From positions 1 to 64,000 of the forward strand of contig NBNI01000005.1 of NCBI GenBank assembly GCA_004379135.1: 64,000 nt of DNA. The letters are read 5' to 3'. This DNA is from Acidimicrobiales bacterium mtb01. GTDB taxonomy: Bacteria; Actinomycetota; Acidimicrobiia; Acidimicrobiales; Ilumatobacteraceae. This document shows positions 16,187 through 25,260 of the stretch, piece by piece (the first letter of the stretch is position 1; the number at the start of each line of letters is the position of its first letter). The notes below the pieces were generated by a model that ran no database searches, was not told where the DNA came from, and saw nothing but the letters and a program-made list of their open reading frames with translations. Position numbers and translations under genes: made by a program.

Positions 16187-17376
16187 CCACCATGTCGAAG
16201 GCGAAGTTCGAGCGTACGAAGCCTCATGTGAATATTGGGACGATGGGTCATATTGACCATGGGAAGACGACGTTGACTGCGGCGATTTCGCGGACGTTGG
16301 CTGATAAGGGTTTGGCGGAGTACACGCCGTTTGATCAGATCGATAAGGCGCCGGAGGAGAAGGCGCGTGGTATCACGATTTCGATTGCTCATATCGAGTA
16401 CGAGACCGAGAAGCGGCATTATGCGCACGTCGATATGCCGGGTCACGCTGACTACATCAAGAACATGATCACGGGTGCTGCTCAGGTCGATGGTGCGATT
16501 TTGGTGGTGGCGGCGACTGATGGTCCGATGCCGCAGACTCGTGAGCACGTGTTGTTGGCTCGTCAGGTGGGTGTGCCGTACATCGTGGTGGCGCTCAACA
16601 AGTCCGACATGGTGGATGACGAGGAGTTGCTCGAGTTGGTGGAGCTCGAGGTTCGTGAGTTGTTGAACGAGTACGAGTTCCCTGGTGATGATGCGCCGGT
16701 GGTTCGTGTGTCGGCTCTCAAGGCGTTGGAGGGTGATGCGGCGTGGCAGGACAAGGTCATGGAGTTGATGGCTGCTGCCGACACGTACATTCCTGAGCCG
16801 CAGCGCGAGTTGGACAAGCCGTTCTTGATGCCGATCGAGGATGTGTTCACGATCACGGGTCGTGGCACGGTCGTGACCGGCAAGGTCGAGCAGGGTCGTG
16901 TTCATACGGGTGACGAGGTCGAGATCGTTGGTTTGCGTCCGACGCAGAAGACGACGTGCACGGGTGTGGAGATGTTCCGCAAGTTGCTCGATGAGGGTCA
17001 GGCGGGCGACAACATTGGTGCTCTTCTTCGTGGCACGAAGAAGGAGGATGTGGAGCGCGGTCAGGTGTTGTGCAAGCCGGGTTCGATCACTCCTCATACC
17101 GAGTTCGAGGGTCAGGTGTATGTGTTGACCAAGGAGGAGGGTGGCCGTCACAAGCCGTTCTTCAACAATTATCGTCCGCAGTTCTTCTTCCGGACCACTG
17201 ACGTGACCGGGACGGTGCAGTTGCCGTCGGGTACCGAGATGGTGATGCCTGGTGACAATGTGACGATGAAGGTCGAGTTGGGCAAGCCGATCGCGATGGA
17301 CGAGGGTTTGCGGTTCGCTATTCGTGAGGGTGGGCGTACGGTTGGTGCCGGCCGCGTCACCAAGATCATCAAGTGA
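16187..17376 (+). repeat. Second member of a 1190-nt identical direct repeat (tuf genes)
   Basis: Positions 16187-17376 match 1-1190 base for base, from five bases before the ATG to the stop codon. Identity stops immediately after the TGA (CCGGAGG against GTCGGTG). How far it extends upstream cannot be judged because copy 1 begins at the window edge. Intragenomic gene conversion is the usual explanation for identical tuf pairs. Confidence 0.95.
16192..17376 (+). CDS. tuf: Elongation factor Tu, copy 2
   Basis: Same 394-aa product and same nucleotide sequence as copy 1, here in the classical str-operon place after fusA and before rpsJ. The 140-nt gap from fusA has a TTGACA at 16133-16138 but no well-spaced -10 box, a weak stem GCGGC...GCCGC near 16073, and an A/G-rich stretch before the ATG. 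Codon choice differs from fusA and rpsJ on either side, although all three should be highly expressed. This argues for a separate origin or a separate codon history. Confidence 0.98.
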   Translation: MSKAKFERTKPHVNIGTMGHIDHGKTTLTAAISRTLADKGLAEYTPFDQIDKAPEEKARGITISIAHIEYETEKRHYAHVDMPGHADYIKNMITGAAQVDGAILVVAATDGPMPQTREHVLLARQVGVPYIVVALNKSDMVDDEELLELVELEVRELLNEYEFPGDDAPVVRVSALKALEGDAAWQDKVMELMAAADTYIPEPQRELDKPFLMPIEDVFTITGRGTVVTGKVEQGRVHTGDEVEIVGLRPTQKTTCTGVEMFRKLLDEGQAGDNIGALLRGTKKEDVERGQVLCKPGSITPHTEFEGQVYVLTKEEGGRHKPFFNNYRPQFFFRTTDVTGTVQLPSGTEMVMPGDNVTMKVELGKPIAMDEGLRFAIREGGRTVGAGRVTKIIK

Positions 17377-17388
17377 GTCGGTGACACC

Positions 17389-17703
17389 ATGGCTCAAATC
17401 ATCCGAATCCGCCTGAAGGCGTTCGATCACGAGATCATCGACCAGTCGACGCGCAAGATCGTCGAGACGGTCGCTCGCACGAACGCCACGGTGCGGGGCC
17501 CGGTTCCGCTGCCGACCGACAAGCACCGCTACACGGTCATCCGCGGACCGCACATCGACAAGGACTCGCGCGAGCACTTCGAGATGCGCATCCACAAGCG
17601 CCTCATCGACATCGTCGACCCGAAGCAGCAGACCATCGACAGCCTGCAGCGCATCGATCTGCCGGCCGGAGTCGAGGTCGAGATCAAGGTGCAGAACGGC
17701 TGA
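17389..17703 (+). CDS. rpsJ: 30S ribosomal protein S10
   Basis: A 104-aa head protein of the 30S subunit and NusB partner in antitermination. It starts 12 nt after tuf copy 2. Motifs include [13 protein letters not shown] and the loop region [16 protein letters not shown]. It normally heads the S10 operon, but here it is followed by a strong hairpin and about 4.9 kb of unrelated genes before rplC. Confidence 0.98.
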   Translation: MAQIIRIRLKAFDHEIIDQSTRKIVETVARTNATVRGPVPLPTDKHRYTVIRGPHIDKDSREHFEMRIHKRLIDIVDPKQQTIDSLQRIDLPAGVEVEIKVQNG

Positions 17704-17730
17704 CGCCGATCTCATCCGTATGGTTCGTGA

Positions 17731-17758
17731 CGAGGCCCGCCGGAAACGGCGGGCCTCG
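17731..17758 (+). terminator. Terminator-like hairpin after rpsJ
   Basis: A perfect 12-bp stem CGAGGCCCGCCG / CGGCGGGCCTCG closed by a GAAA tetraloop begins 28 nt after the rpsJ stop. It supports transcription of the tuf-rpsJ unit ending here instead of running into rplC. Confidence 0.7.
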
Positions 17759-17831
17759 GACGTTCTCGACTTACCAACTTCTCACCGTTTCCGATTCCCC
17801 TTGACCCGTCCCGGGCGGTAGACATTTTTCG

Positions 17832-19028
17832 ATGGAACCCTTCGAGCAGTTGCCCCCGCCCCCGGCGCCCGCTCCCGCACCGGCCCCTGCCCGTCCGCGT
17901 TGGCGTCTGGGTCTGACCCTCTTCCTGGTTGCGACGATCCTCGGCGGCTTCGCCGGTGCGCAGATCGCCACCGAACGCAACCGCGAGTCCGATTCGTCGG
18001 AGATCTCGCCCGAACCTTCGGCTTCGAATGACGATCCGGCGCCGGCGCCCGACCTCGACGTCGAGCCGTCCGATCAGCCGGTTCAGACCGCGCCTCCCGG
18101 CGATGACGCCGACGGCGCGCTCGACGTGGGCGCGATCGTCGATCGCATCGGACCGAGTGTGGTCACGATCGATTCGACGAGCGATTCGGAGTTCGGTTCG
18201 GGGCGCTCGACCGGCACGGGTGTCGTCATCACGTCCGACGGTGAGATCCTCACCAATGCGCACGTGGTCGACGGCGCCACCGAAGTGAACGTTCTGTTCG
18301 CCGACTCCATCGATCCGATCCCAGCCGTGGTGCTGGCCCGCGATCCAGGCAACGATCTCGCGTTGCTGAAGGTCGACGAGACCGGCTTGAAGCCGGCGGT
18401 GTTCGCCGACCCCTCGACCATCGACGTGGGTGACGAGGTGGTCGCGGTCGGGTTCGCGCTGGCGCTCGACGGAGGCCCCACCGTCACACGCGGAATCGTG
18501 TCGGCGCTCAACCGCACCATCGCCAACGAGGACGGCGCACTCGACGGTTTGATCCAGACCGATGCGGCGATCTCATCGGGCAACTCGGGTGGACCGCTGC
18601 TCAACTCGCGCGGCGAGATCATCGGCATCAACACCGCGGTGTTCACGAGCTCGATGGGGACCGCGGCCAACAACGTCGGTTTCGCGATCTCGGTGGGCGA
18701 GGCGCTGCCCGTCATCGAGGCGTTGCGCGAGCAGGCCGGTGGCACCGATCGCGTGGAGGGTTACCTCGGCGTCGGCCTCGAACCGCGGGTGGATGGCGGA
18801 CGTGGCGCACTCATCGCCGAAGTCGCCCCCGATTCGCCGGCCGAGCGGGCCGGGATCCAAGTGGGCGACGTCGTGGTTGCGGCCGATGGAACGCCGATCG
18901 ACGGATTGCCGGCGTTCATCGCGGCGATTCGCGACAAATCGCCCGGTGATTCGATCGATCTCGAAGTGCTGCGGGGCGGGTCGAGGCTCACCCTGACCGC
19001 CAGGCTCATCGAACGTCCGCCGGGCTGA
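17832..19028 (+). CDS. HtrA/DegP-like membrane-anchored serine protease with PDZ domain
   Basis: A 398-aa trypsin-fold protease for envelope protein quality control. A Pro/Ala-rich cytoplasmic start (residues 5-22) leads into one membrane segment (about 26-44), then a low-complexity acidic linker (about 50-98). The protease domain holds the full triad: His144 in TNAHVV, Asp175 in GNDLALLK and Ser252 in GNSGGP. A PDZ domain fills about 300-395. The active site should face outside the membrane. A TAGACA box 8 nt before the ATG may serve a near-leaderless transcript. It is a foreign insertion in the rpsJ-rplC interval. Confidence 0.9.
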   Translation: MEPFEQLPPPPAPAPAPAPARPRWRLGLTLFLVATILGGFAGAQIATERNRESDSSEISPEPSASNDDPAPAPDLDVEPSDQPVQTAPPGDDADGALDVGAIVDRIGPSVVTIDSTSDSEFGSGRSTGTGVVITSDGEILTNAHVVDGATEVNVLFADSIDPIPAVVLARDPGNDLALLKVDETGLKPAVFADPSTIDVGDEVVAVGFALALDGGPTVTRGIVSALNRTIANEDGALDGLIQTDAAISSGNSGGPLLNSRGEIIGINTAVFTSSMGTAANNVGFAISVGEALPVIEALREQAGGTDRVEGYLGVGLEPRVDGGRGALIAEVAPDSPAERAGIQVGDVVVAADGTPIDGLPAFIAAIRDKSPGDSIDLEVLRGGSRLTLTARLIERPPG

Positions 19029-19060
19029 TGCCGTCGGGGCGGCCCGTTTCTGCCCACGAC

Positions 19061-19066
19061 TAGGGT
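19061..19066 (+). promoter_or_regulatory. Leaderless-type -10 box for the alpha/beta hydrolase
   Basis: TAGGGT lies exactly 6 nt before the ATG at 19073, which would place the transcription start at the start codon. No clear -35 is seen. Confidence 0.45.
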
Positions 19067-19072
19067 TCGGCC

Positions 19073-20281
19073 ATGAGTGGATCACCTTTCCTCGACGCGC
19101 ACCTCGGTGGTCGTCGGCCCTTCGGTCTGAACTACTGGCCGCTTCCCGAGGACGATCCGGGCGTCGACATCCCGCGCGAATCGATCCGTCTCGTGTCGCC
19201 CGATGGTGCACTCGTGCGAGGTGTGCTCTGGACTCCGCCCAACGGCAAGAAGTGGAAGACCGCGGTCATCCTGTCGCATCCGCGCGGTGATTTCAGCGTT
19301 CACTACGCGTGCCCGCTTCTTGCCGCTGCGGGTTACGCCGTTCTCGGTTTCGGCACGCGCTACATGAACAACGACACCGATTGCCTGCACGAGTCGTGCA
19401 CCATCGACGTGGAGACCGTGTACCACGAGATGAAGCGGCGCGGTGCCGAAGCGGTGGTTTTGCTCGGCAACTCGGGCGGTGGATCGCTCATGGCTCTCGC
19501 CCATGCCGAACGCGGTATCGGCGACGGGTGGGTTGGGATGGCCGCTCATCCCGGCGAAGGCGTGTTCATGCTCCAGGTCATCGACCCGAGCGTCGCCTTG
19601 GAGGACGATCCGTTCTCCACCGTTCCCGAACTCGACATGTACAACCCCGACAACGGCTGGCGTCCGTGGCCCGAGCCGTGCGTGTACGACAAGCAGTGGC
19701 TCGCGCGTTATCGCGCCGCGCAGGTCGAGCGAGTCGCGCGCATCGATGCGATCGCCAAAGCGAGCATCGCCGAATCGACCGACGCCCTCGGTCGTTTGCG
19801 CGGTGTCGATGCGCAGGCCGATCCGAAGCAGTGGCGCGAACTGCGTCGTCGCACGGTGTTCACGAAGTACCTCACGATCTACCGCACGCTCGCCGATCCG
19901 GCTTATCTCGATCTGTCGATCGATCCCGACGAGCGTCCGATGGGTTCACTGTTCGCTTTCCCCGATCCGTTCGATGCCAACTACGGCCGCGGTGGACTCG
20001 CGCGCACCATGACCGCGCGTGGCTGGCTCAGCACCTGGAGCGGACTCTCGAGTCACGCCAAGTTGGCCGACACGATGCCGAAGGTGACAGTGCCGACGAT
20101 CCTCGTGCACCCAACGGCCGACACCGAGATTCGTGTGTGGCAAGCCAAGGAGATCGTCGACAACAGCGGTGCGGCTGACAAGACGTATGTGGAGATGAAA
20201 GGTGCTCCGCATTACTTGGAGGGCCACCGCAAGGAAGCTCTCGGTCACGTGGCCGACTGGCTCTCCCACCGCTTCCCCTGA
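19073..20281 (+). CDS. Alpha/beta hydrolase of unknown substrate
   Basis: A 402-aa protein with an alpha/beta-hydrolase pattern. The nucleophile elbow is GNSGGG (Ser134), a likely acid is Asp350 in HPTADTEI, and the likely catalytic His380 is in GAPHYLEGH. About 200 residues between elbow and acid form a large cap region rich in Trp and Arg (for example [16 protein letters not shown]). No signal peptide is evident, so it is probably cytoplasmic. Substrate and pathway are not inferable. There is no ribosome binding site, but a TAGGGT box is 6 nt upstream. The stop codon abuts the first palindromic repeat. Confidence 0.75.
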   Translation: MSGSPFLDAHLGGRRPFGLNYWPLPEDDPGVDIPRESIRLVSPDGALVRGVLWTPPNGKKWKTAVILSHPRGDFSVHYACPLLAAAGYAVLGFGTRYMNNDTDCLHESCTIDVETVYHEMKRRGAEAVVLLGNSGGGSLMALAHAERGIGDGWVGMAAHPGEGVFMLQVIDPSVALEDDPFSTVPELDMYNPDNGWRPWPEPCVYDKQWLARYRAAQVERVARIDAIAKASIAESTDALGRLRGVDAQADPKQWRELRRRTVFTKYLTIYRTLADPAYLDLSIDPDERPMGSLFAFPDPFDANYGRGGLARTMTARGWLSTWSGLSSHAKLADTMPKVTVPTILVHPTADTEIRVWQAKEIVDNSGAADKTYVEMKGAPHYLEGHRKEALGHVADWLSHRFP

Positions 20282-20337
20282 CCTGAGAATCTGGTGACTG
20301 AAAGTCACCGCCGGGGTGACGAACTCGCACCAGAATC
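20275..20337 (-). repeat. Palindromic repeat, copy 1 (inverted relative to copies 2 and 3)
   Basis: This 63-nt element matches the reverse complement of 21280-21342 at 56 of 63 positions. It carries a perfect hairpin GGTGACT-GAA-AGTCACC, a second GGTGAC, and outer arms TCTGGTG (20290-20296) / CACCAGA (20328-20334). It includes the hydrolase stop codon. Strand is set so that copies 2 and 3 are +. Confidence 0.85.
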
Positions 20338-20370
20338 GCCTCTCGTTCAGGCTTGCTCCCACACCGCTGG

Positions 20371-21312
20371 GTGCATCTCGAACCGGTCCACTCCCTCGCC
20401 GCTCGTCAGTTCGGCGTGATCAGTCGCCATCAGGCCGAAGAACTCGGTGTCTCGAAACGGGTGTGGTATCGACTCGTCGACAACGGACTGATCGTGCCGA
20501 TCCATCGAGGCGTGGGAGTTCTTTTCGGATACGAAGCGACGAGGCGACAGAAGATGATGGCGGCGACGCTGTGGGTGGGTCGGGACGCGATCGTGTCCCA
20601 TCGTTCGGCCGGTGAACTCTGGGGGATCTGGAATGCCGATAGTGACGATCCGGTCGACGTGATCGTCCCGGGTCGTCGTGGGCTTCCGTCGTTGTCGGGC
20701 GTGGTTCCTCATTCCCCGCGCGATGTCGACGAACTGGCGCCGGTTCGCCATGAGGGATTACGTGTCACGACTCCTGTTCGAACCCTTCTCGATCTGGCCG
20801 GGGTGGCTCCTCACGCGGTGTCGTCGGTTGTGGAGCGCATGTTGATGAGTGGGCTGATCACCCGGCAGCGTATCAAGGCGGCAGTGGCTCGTCACTCGAA
20901 ACAGGGACGGGCTGGAATCGGACCTCTGCGAGAACTCCTCGCGACGTGGCCGTATGCCGACAAGCCGGTCGAGTCGGTTCTCGAGTTGCGGATGCAGCGG
21001 GTTCTGGGTGGCTACTTCCCCGATTTCGATACGCAGATTCCTGTTGGTTCGTACAGGCTCGACATCGGTTGGCCCCTCTGGAAAGTCGCGGTCGAAACCG
21101 ATGGATGGGGCAAGTACGAGTCGCGGGAAGATTTCAGTCGTCTCGCCGAGCGCGATGCTGATCTGCAGGCACATGGGTGGACGGTCATCCACGTCACGTG
21201 GCGCGATGTGGCTCGGCGGCCGGGCTACGTGCAACGGCTCGTTCGTCAGGCGCTCGAGTCCCGGGGCTGTCGATGGGCGGAATCTGGTTGGAGTTCGTCA
21301 CCCATACGGTGA
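20371..21312 (+). CDS. Winged-helix (AbiEi-like) plus DUF559/Vsr-like endonuclease-fold protein
   Basis: A 313-aa protein from GTG 20371; a TTG at 20353 would add six residues. The N-terminal region (about 8-60, SLAARQFGVISRHQAEELG) resembles the AbiEi antitoxin winged helix, and the middle (about 65-150) resembles its C-terminal part, including TPVRTLLDLAG. The C-terminus (about 203-290) looks like DUF559, a Vsr-related PD-(D/E)XK fold, with candidate metal ligands Asp231 (YRLDIGW) and Glu242/Asp244 (AVETDG), then HGWTVIHVTWRD. There is no clear ribosome binding site. An inverted pair of palindromic repeats flanks it, and the 3' repeat encodes its last 10 residues and stop. Base composition looks slightly less GC-rich than its neighbours. 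Function unknown; nuclease activity is inferred from fold only. Confidence 0.75.
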   Translation: MHLEPVHSLAARQFGVISRHQAEELGVSKRVWYRLVDNGLIVPIHRGVGVLFGYEATRRQKMMAATLWVGRDAIVSHRSAGELWGIWNADSDDPVDVIVPGRRGLPSLSGVVPHSPRDVDELAPVRHEGLRVTTPVRTLLDLAGVAPHAVSSVVERMLMSGLITRQRIKAAVARHSKQGRAGIGPLRELLATWPYADKPVESVLELRMQRVLGGYFPDFDTQIPVGSYRLDIGWPLWKVAVETDGWGKYESREDFSRLAERDADLQAHGWTVIHVTWRDVARRPGYVQRLVRQALESRGCRWAESGWSSSPIR

Positions 21313-21342
21313 CTTTCAGTCACCAGATTCTCGGGTCAGGGG
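21280..21342 (+). repeat. Palindromic repeat, copy 2
   Basis: A 63-nt element between two convergent genes. It supplies the stop codon of the DUF559 gene (21310-21312) and overlaps the stop of the opposite-strand gene (21336-21338). Outer arms are TCTGGT / ACCAGA, with an inner GTCACC...GGTGAC and the shared TGGTGACTGAAAGTCACC on the minus strand. It may also work as a bidirectional terminator. Confidence 0.85.
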
Positions 21343-22190
21343 AGTTGGAGGATGCGGGCGGTGTCGCGACACGTGGCCACCCCACGACCCGACGCTCGCG
21401 CGAGGTCGGCAACCTCGGCCACGAGTTCTTCGTTGCGCGGATGGCGGGGCCCTGCGTAATCCTCGAGTCCGACTCGCACATGCCCCCCGCGCTCGATGGC
21501 CAGGGCCGCCACACCCGAGGCGACGACGTCGCCCCCGAGGACCGCCACGGCCCAGTGCAGTCCGGAACCGTCGATCATGGCGAGGTAGTGATCGAGTGAC
21601 TGTGCGGTCGGGGGCAGCCCGAAGTCGGGGGACAAGTAGAACTTCACGAGCGATCCCTGGGGCAGACCCCGCGAGCCGTGCTCGGCCAGGACGGCCTCCA
21701 CATAGTCGGGGGTGAAACAGGCGATCGACGCGCCCAGGCCGAGTTCGCGGCAGGCCTCCCACTTCTCGGCGATCTCGGCCGGGGTGAACCCATACTCGAA
21801 GGAGCCCAGAGTGACGGTTCCTGGGTCGACCAGGCCCATCCGGAGGCGGCCAACGCCCTGACCAGGCATTTCTCGGGCCAGAACCCGGTGGTGATCCCAG
21901 CGCTCGGCCAGGGTCCGACCCAGAAAGTTGGCCGTGGGATACACGATGACGTCCGGGTGGGAGGACAAAAGCCCTGTATAAGCGGCTAATCCGAGCCCCG
22001 CCATGGCGTCCGGGCCCCCTCCACCAGCCCGAATCTCGCGCAGGTCATCGTGCTGGTGGACGATCGAGGCCCCGGCCTCCACACAGGCCCGCCCCGTGGC
22101 GACGATCTCGTCAGGGGAAACCGGGACTTGGGGCTGGGCGGCGGGCCGGGTGGCCCCATTGACCGCCACCTCGATGATCACCGGATCCAC
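21336..22190 (-). CDS. Beta-keto acid cleavage enzyme (BKACE / DUF849 family)
   Basis: A 284-aa TIM-barrel-type protein of the 3-keto-5-aminohexanoate cleavage family, which condenses a beta-keto acid with acetyl-CoA to give acetoacetate and a new CoA ester. Supporting motifs are IIEVAVNG near the start, the metal-binding HxH in IVHQHDD, the barrel strand GASIACF and the late Glu in VRVGLEDYAG. The exact beta-keto substrate cannot be read from sequence. The start is uncertain: GTG at 22190 fits the family, while the frame stays open to a TTG at 22265. It is the only minus-strand gene in the rpsJ-rplC insertion and converges on the DUF559 gene. Confidence 0.78.
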   Translation of the reverse strand: MDPVIIEVAVNGATRPAAQPQVPVSPDEIVATGRACVEAGASIVHQHDDLREIRAGGGGPDAMAGLGLAAYTGLLSSHPDVIVYPTANFLGRTLAERWDHHRVLAREMPGQGVGRLRMGLVDPGTVTLGSFEYGFTPAEIAEKWEACRELGLGASIACFTPDYVEAVLAEHGSRGLPQGSLVKFYLSPDFGLPPTAQSLDHYLAMIDGSGLHWAVAVLGGDVVASGVAALAIERGGHVRVGLEDYAGPRHPRNEELVAEVADLARASGRGVATCRDTARILQLP

Positions 22191-22270
22191 GACGCCATTC
22201 TCGCCGATCCAGCCGATCTCGCCGATCCGGCGGTCGCTACACCCATGGGATCCGCGGGAACCCAAACCCC

Positions 22271-22325
22271 ATTTTCTGGTGCGACTTCGTCACCTAGACG
22301 GTGACTTTCAGTCACCAGATCCTGC
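22271..22325 (+). repeat. Palindromic repeat, copy 3
   Basis: This copy has the same orientation as copy 2 and shares its TGGTGACTGAAAGTCACC core (minus strand), with outer arms TCTGGTG (22275-22281) / CACCAGA (22313-22319). The match weakens outside the arms. It lies between the beta-keto acid cleavage gene and the rplC promoter, so unlike copies 1 and 2 it does not follow a stop codon. Confidence 0.85.
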
Positions 22326-22328
22326 AGG

Positions 22329-22357
22329 TTGGTCCGCCCCGTGACCAGCGGTAGCGT
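22329..22357 (+). promoter_or_regulatory. Candidate promoter for the S10 cluster (rplC onward)
   Basis: TTGGTC (22329-22334), a 17-nt spacer and TAGCGT (22352-22357) start right after repeat copy 3. They imply a leader of about 200 nt ahead of rplC. That leader contains a stem GCTCCGC / GCGGAGC (22456-22482) and no convincing reading frame. Together with the hairpin after rpsJ, this suggests that rplC heads its own operon here. Confidence 0.5.
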
Positions 22358-22561
22358 TCACAACTCGTGTCTGACGGGCATCCAGCCCGACAGCAAGAAC
22401 TGATGTCCGTGTGAGCCCGCTCGTCGGGGACCACATGGCAACAACCGAACTTGGTGCTCCGCCGGTCCTCGACCTGCGGAGCATCTGCGTGAATGGCAAC
22501 CGCCACTCACAACAGTCAACTCAGCGCCAGGGCGACCTGGACCGGATGAAGAGGCTGCCTC

Positions 22562-23200
22562 ATGGCAAAGACAGCGATCGTCGGCGAAAAGGTCGGCATG
22601 ACACAGGTGTGGACCGACGACAACCGCGTCGTTCCCGTCACCGTGCTTCGTGTCGAACCGGCTCGCATCGTTCAGGTGAAGACCTCCGAGCGTGACGGCT
22701 ACGCCGCACTCCAGGTCACCTACGGACACAAGGATCAGAAGAAGTTGAGCAAGCCCGAGGCTGGCCACTTCGCCAAGGCTGGCGTCGACGCCGGCCGCCG
22801 TCTCGTCGAGTTGCGTCTCGACTCGGTCGACGGATTCGAAGTCGGCCAGGAGATCAAGGTCGACGCACTCGCCAAGGGGCAGAAGATCGACGTGACCGCA
22901 GTGAGCCGAGGCAAGGGCTTCGCCGGCGGCATGAAGCGTCACAACTTCAACGGTCAGGGCGCGAGCCACGGCAACCACAAGCACCACCGTGCGCCGGGTT
23001 CCATCGGTTCGTGCACCTACCCGGGCCGCGTGCTCAAGGGTTTGCGCATGGCCGGTCACATGGGCCACGAGCAAGTCACGACCATGAACCTCGAAGTCGT
23101 CGAAGCCGACGTCGAGCGTGGTCTGTTGTTGATCAAGGGCTCGGTTCCGGGCCCCAACGGCGGCGTTGTCATCGTGCGCAACGCAGTGAAGGGGAAGTGA
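22562..23200 (+). CDS. rplC: 50S ribosomal protein L3
   Basis: A 212-aa assembly-initiating protein near the peptidyl transferase centre. The internal loop [20 protein letters not shown], which contains the usual methylated Gln, is intact. It starts at ATG and ends 3 nt before rplD. Confidence 0.98.
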   Translation: MAKTAIVGEKVGMTQVWTDDNRVVPVTVLRVEPARIVQVKTSERDGYAALQVTYGHKDQKKLSKPEAGHFAKAGVDAGRRLVELRLDSVDGFEVGQEIKVDALAKGQKIDVTAVSRGKGFAGGMKRHNFNGQGASHGNHKHHRAPGSIGSCTYPGRVLKGLRMAGHMGHEQVTTMNLEVVEADVERGLLLIKGSVPGPNGGVVIVRNAVKGK

Positions 23201-23203
23201 GCC

Positions 23204-23827
23204 ATGCCCTCGCTGAAGCTCAAGAATCAGTCCGGCAAGGAAGTCGGAACGGTCGCGTTGAGCGATGACGACTTCGGTCGCCAGCCCAACGTCCCGGTGA
23301 TGCACCAGGTGGTCACCGCTCAGTTGGCGCACCGTCGCGCCGGAACGCAGAGCACCAAGACCCGCGCCGAAGTATCGGGTGGCGGCAAGAAGCCTTTCAA
23401 GCAGAAGGGCACCGGCAACGCTCGTCAAGGGTCCACTCGCTCGCCACACTTCTCCGGCGGTGGCGTGGCTCTCGGCCCGAAGCCGCGCAAGTACTCGCAG
23501 AAGACGCCCAAGCGCATGATCAAGATCGCGCTGCAGTCGGCTCTGTCCGATCGCGCGATCGAGGGCAAGGTCGTCGTCGTCGACGGATGGAAGTTCGACG
23601 CTCCGAAGACCTCCGACGCCAAGGCCGCACTCGCGGCTCTCGGCGTGTCGGGCCGCACGCTCGTCGTCGTGAAGCGCAACGAGATCAACGCGATCCGCAG
23701 CTTCCGCAACCTCGTCGATGTGCAGCTCATCGAAGTGGGCGAACTCAACGCCTACGACGTGCTGTGCAACGACTACATCGTGTTCACCCAGGCGTCGCTG
23801 CCGGGTGCAGGCAAGGACGGTCAGTGA
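23204..23827 (+). CDS. rplD: 50S ribosomal protein L4
   Basis: A 207-aa protein lining the exit tunnel. The tunnel-loop motif [20 protein letters not shown] is conserved. In some bacteria L4 also represses the S10 operon. Its TGA overlaps the rplW ATG by one base. Confidence 0.98.
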   Translation: MPSLKLKNQSGKEVGTVALSDDDFGRQPNVPVMHQVVTAQLAHRRAGTQSTKTRAEVSGGGKKPFKQKGTGNARQGSTRSPHFSGGGVALGPKPRKYSQKTPKRMIKIALQSALSDRAIEGKVVVVDGWKFDAPKTSDAKAALAALGVSGRTLVVVKRNEINAIRSFRNLVDVQLIEVGELNAYDVLCNDYIVFTQASLPGAGKDGQ

Positions 23828-24120
23828 TGAAGGATCCCCGCGACATCATCATCGCGCCGGTCGTGTCGGAGAAGAGCTACGGCCTCGTCGAGCGCGGCGT
23901 GTACACGTTCCACGTGCACCCCGACGCCAGCAAGCCCGAGATCCACGATGCGATCGAGGCCATCTGGGGCGTCAAGGTCCTGAAGGTCAACACTCTCAAC
24001 CGTCGTGGCAAGCGTCAGCTCACGCGTGGCACCAACCGGATCGGTCAGCGTCCGGCCACCAAGCGCGCCATCGTCACCCTGGAAGCCGGCAGCGAGATCC
24101 CGCTGTTCGAGAACAACTGA
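23827..24120 (+). CDS. rplW: 50S ribosomal protein L23
   Basis: A 97-aa protein at the tunnel exit and the main docking site for trigger factor and SRP. Its start overlaps the rplD stop (TGATG), which fixes the start. Motifs [11 protein letters not shown] and [11 protein letters not shown] are typical. Confidence 0.97.
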   Translation: MKDPRDIIIAPVVSEKSYGLVERGVYTFHVHPDASKPEIHDAIEAIWGVKVLKVNTLNRRGKRQLTRGTNRIGQRPATKRAIVTLEAGSEIPLFENN

Positions 24121-24127
24121 GGCACTC

Positions 24128-24964
24128 ATGGCTATTCGCAAGCGCAAGCCCACATCGGCCGGTCGTCGTTTCCAGACCGCGCACGACTTCTCGGAGATCA
24201 CCAAGTCCACTCCCGAGAAGACGCTGCTCGCCAAGAAGTCGAACACCGGCGGTCGCAACGCCTACGGTCGCAAGACCGCGCGTCACCGCGGCGGCGGACA
24301 CAAGCAGCAGTACCGCATCGTCGACTTCAAGCGCAACAAGGATGGCGTGACCGCCAAGGTCGCGTCCATCGAGTACGACCCCAACCGCACCTGCCGTATC
24401 GCGCTTCTCCACTACTCCGATGGTGAGAAGGCGTACATCCTCGCTCCGAAGGGACTCGAGGTCGGTCAGCAGATCGAGAGCGGCCCGAAGGCCGACATCA
24501 AGCCTGGCAACGCGTTGCCGCTGCGCTACATCCCGGTCGGAACCTTCGTGCACAACGTCGAATTGCGTCCGGGCCAGGGCGGCAAGATGGGCCGCTCGGC
24601 CGGCACGGGCGTTCAGCTCGTCGCCAAGGAAGGCGCCCACGCCACGCTGCGTCTGCCCTCCACCGAAATGCGCCGCGTGCTCATCGATTGCCGCGCCACC
24701 GTCGGCGAAGTGGGCAACGCCGAGCACGAGCTCATCAAGATCGGCAAGGCCGGTCGCAACCGCTGGAAGGGCGTGCGCCCGCAGACCCGCGGTGTGGCCA
24801 TGAACCCCGTCGACCACCCGCTCGGTGGTGGCGAAGGCAAGACCTCGGGCGGACGTCCGGCGGTGTCGCCGTGGGGCAAGCCCGAGCGCCGTACTCGCAA
24901 CACCAACAAGGCGTCGCAGAAGTTGATCGTCCGTCGTCGTCGTACGGCCAAGGGCCGTCGCTAG
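24128..24964 (+). CDS. rplB: 50S ribosomal protein L2
   Basis: A 278-aa core 23S-binding protein needed for subunit joining and peptidyl transfer. The conserved [13 protein letters not shown] motif with its essential His is present, and the basic tail ends [10 protein letters not shown]. The length is normal. It starts 7 nt after rplW. Confidence 0.98.
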   Translation: MAIRKRKPTSAGRRFQTAHDFSEITKSTPEKTLLAKKSNTGGRNAYGRKTARHRGGGHKQQYRIVDFKRNKDGVTAKVASIEYDPNRTCRIALLHYSDGEKAYILAPKGLEVGQQIESGPKADIKPGNALPLRYIPVGTFVHNVELRPGQGGKMGRSAGTGVQLVAKEGAHATLRLPSTEMRRVLIDCRATVGEVGNAEHELIKIGKAGRNRWKGVRPQTRGVAMNPVDHPLGGGEGKTSGGRPAVSPWGKPERRTRNTNKASQKLIVRRRRTAKGRR

Positions 24965-24975
24965 GAGAGAACAAG

Positions 24976-25260
24976 ATGTCGCGCAGTCTCAAAAAGGGCC
25001 CTTTCATCGACGACCACTTGCTCAAGAAGGTCGACGCACTGAATCAGGCCAACGAGAAGAAGGTCATCAAGACCTGGAGCCGCCGCTCCACCATCATCCC
25101 TGACATGGTCGGTCACACCATCGCGGTGCACGACGGTCGCAAGCACGTCCCGGTGTACGTCACCGAGTCGATGGTCGGTCACAAGTTGGGCGAGTTCTCA
25201 CCCACCCGGACCTTCAAGTTCCATGCAGGTCAGGAAAAGAACGTGAAGGGCAAGAAGTAA
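24976..25260 (+). CDS. rpsS: 30S ribosomal protein S19
   Basis: A 94-aa 30S head protein near the A-site finger. It begins [14 protein letters not shown] and contains [20 protein letters not shown]. An AGGAGAG site precedes the ATG, and its TAA overlaps the rplV ATG (TAATG). Confidence 0.98.
   Translation: MSRSLKKGPFIDDHLLKKVDALNQANEKKVIKTWSRRSTIIPDMVGHTIAVHDGRKHVPVYVTESMVGHKLGEFSPTRTFKFHAGQEKNVKGKK

Noticed and set aside
20353-20370. TTG at 20353 as the start of the DUF559 gene
   Set aside because: The GTG at 20371 gives a more family-like N-terminus, and neither has a strong ribosome binding site. It is kept only as an alternative.
22180-22235. Short tandem GGATCGGCGAGA units upstream of the BKACE gene
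   Set aside because: About two imperfect units only, possibly part of the uncertain 5' coding region; not enough to call a repeat element.
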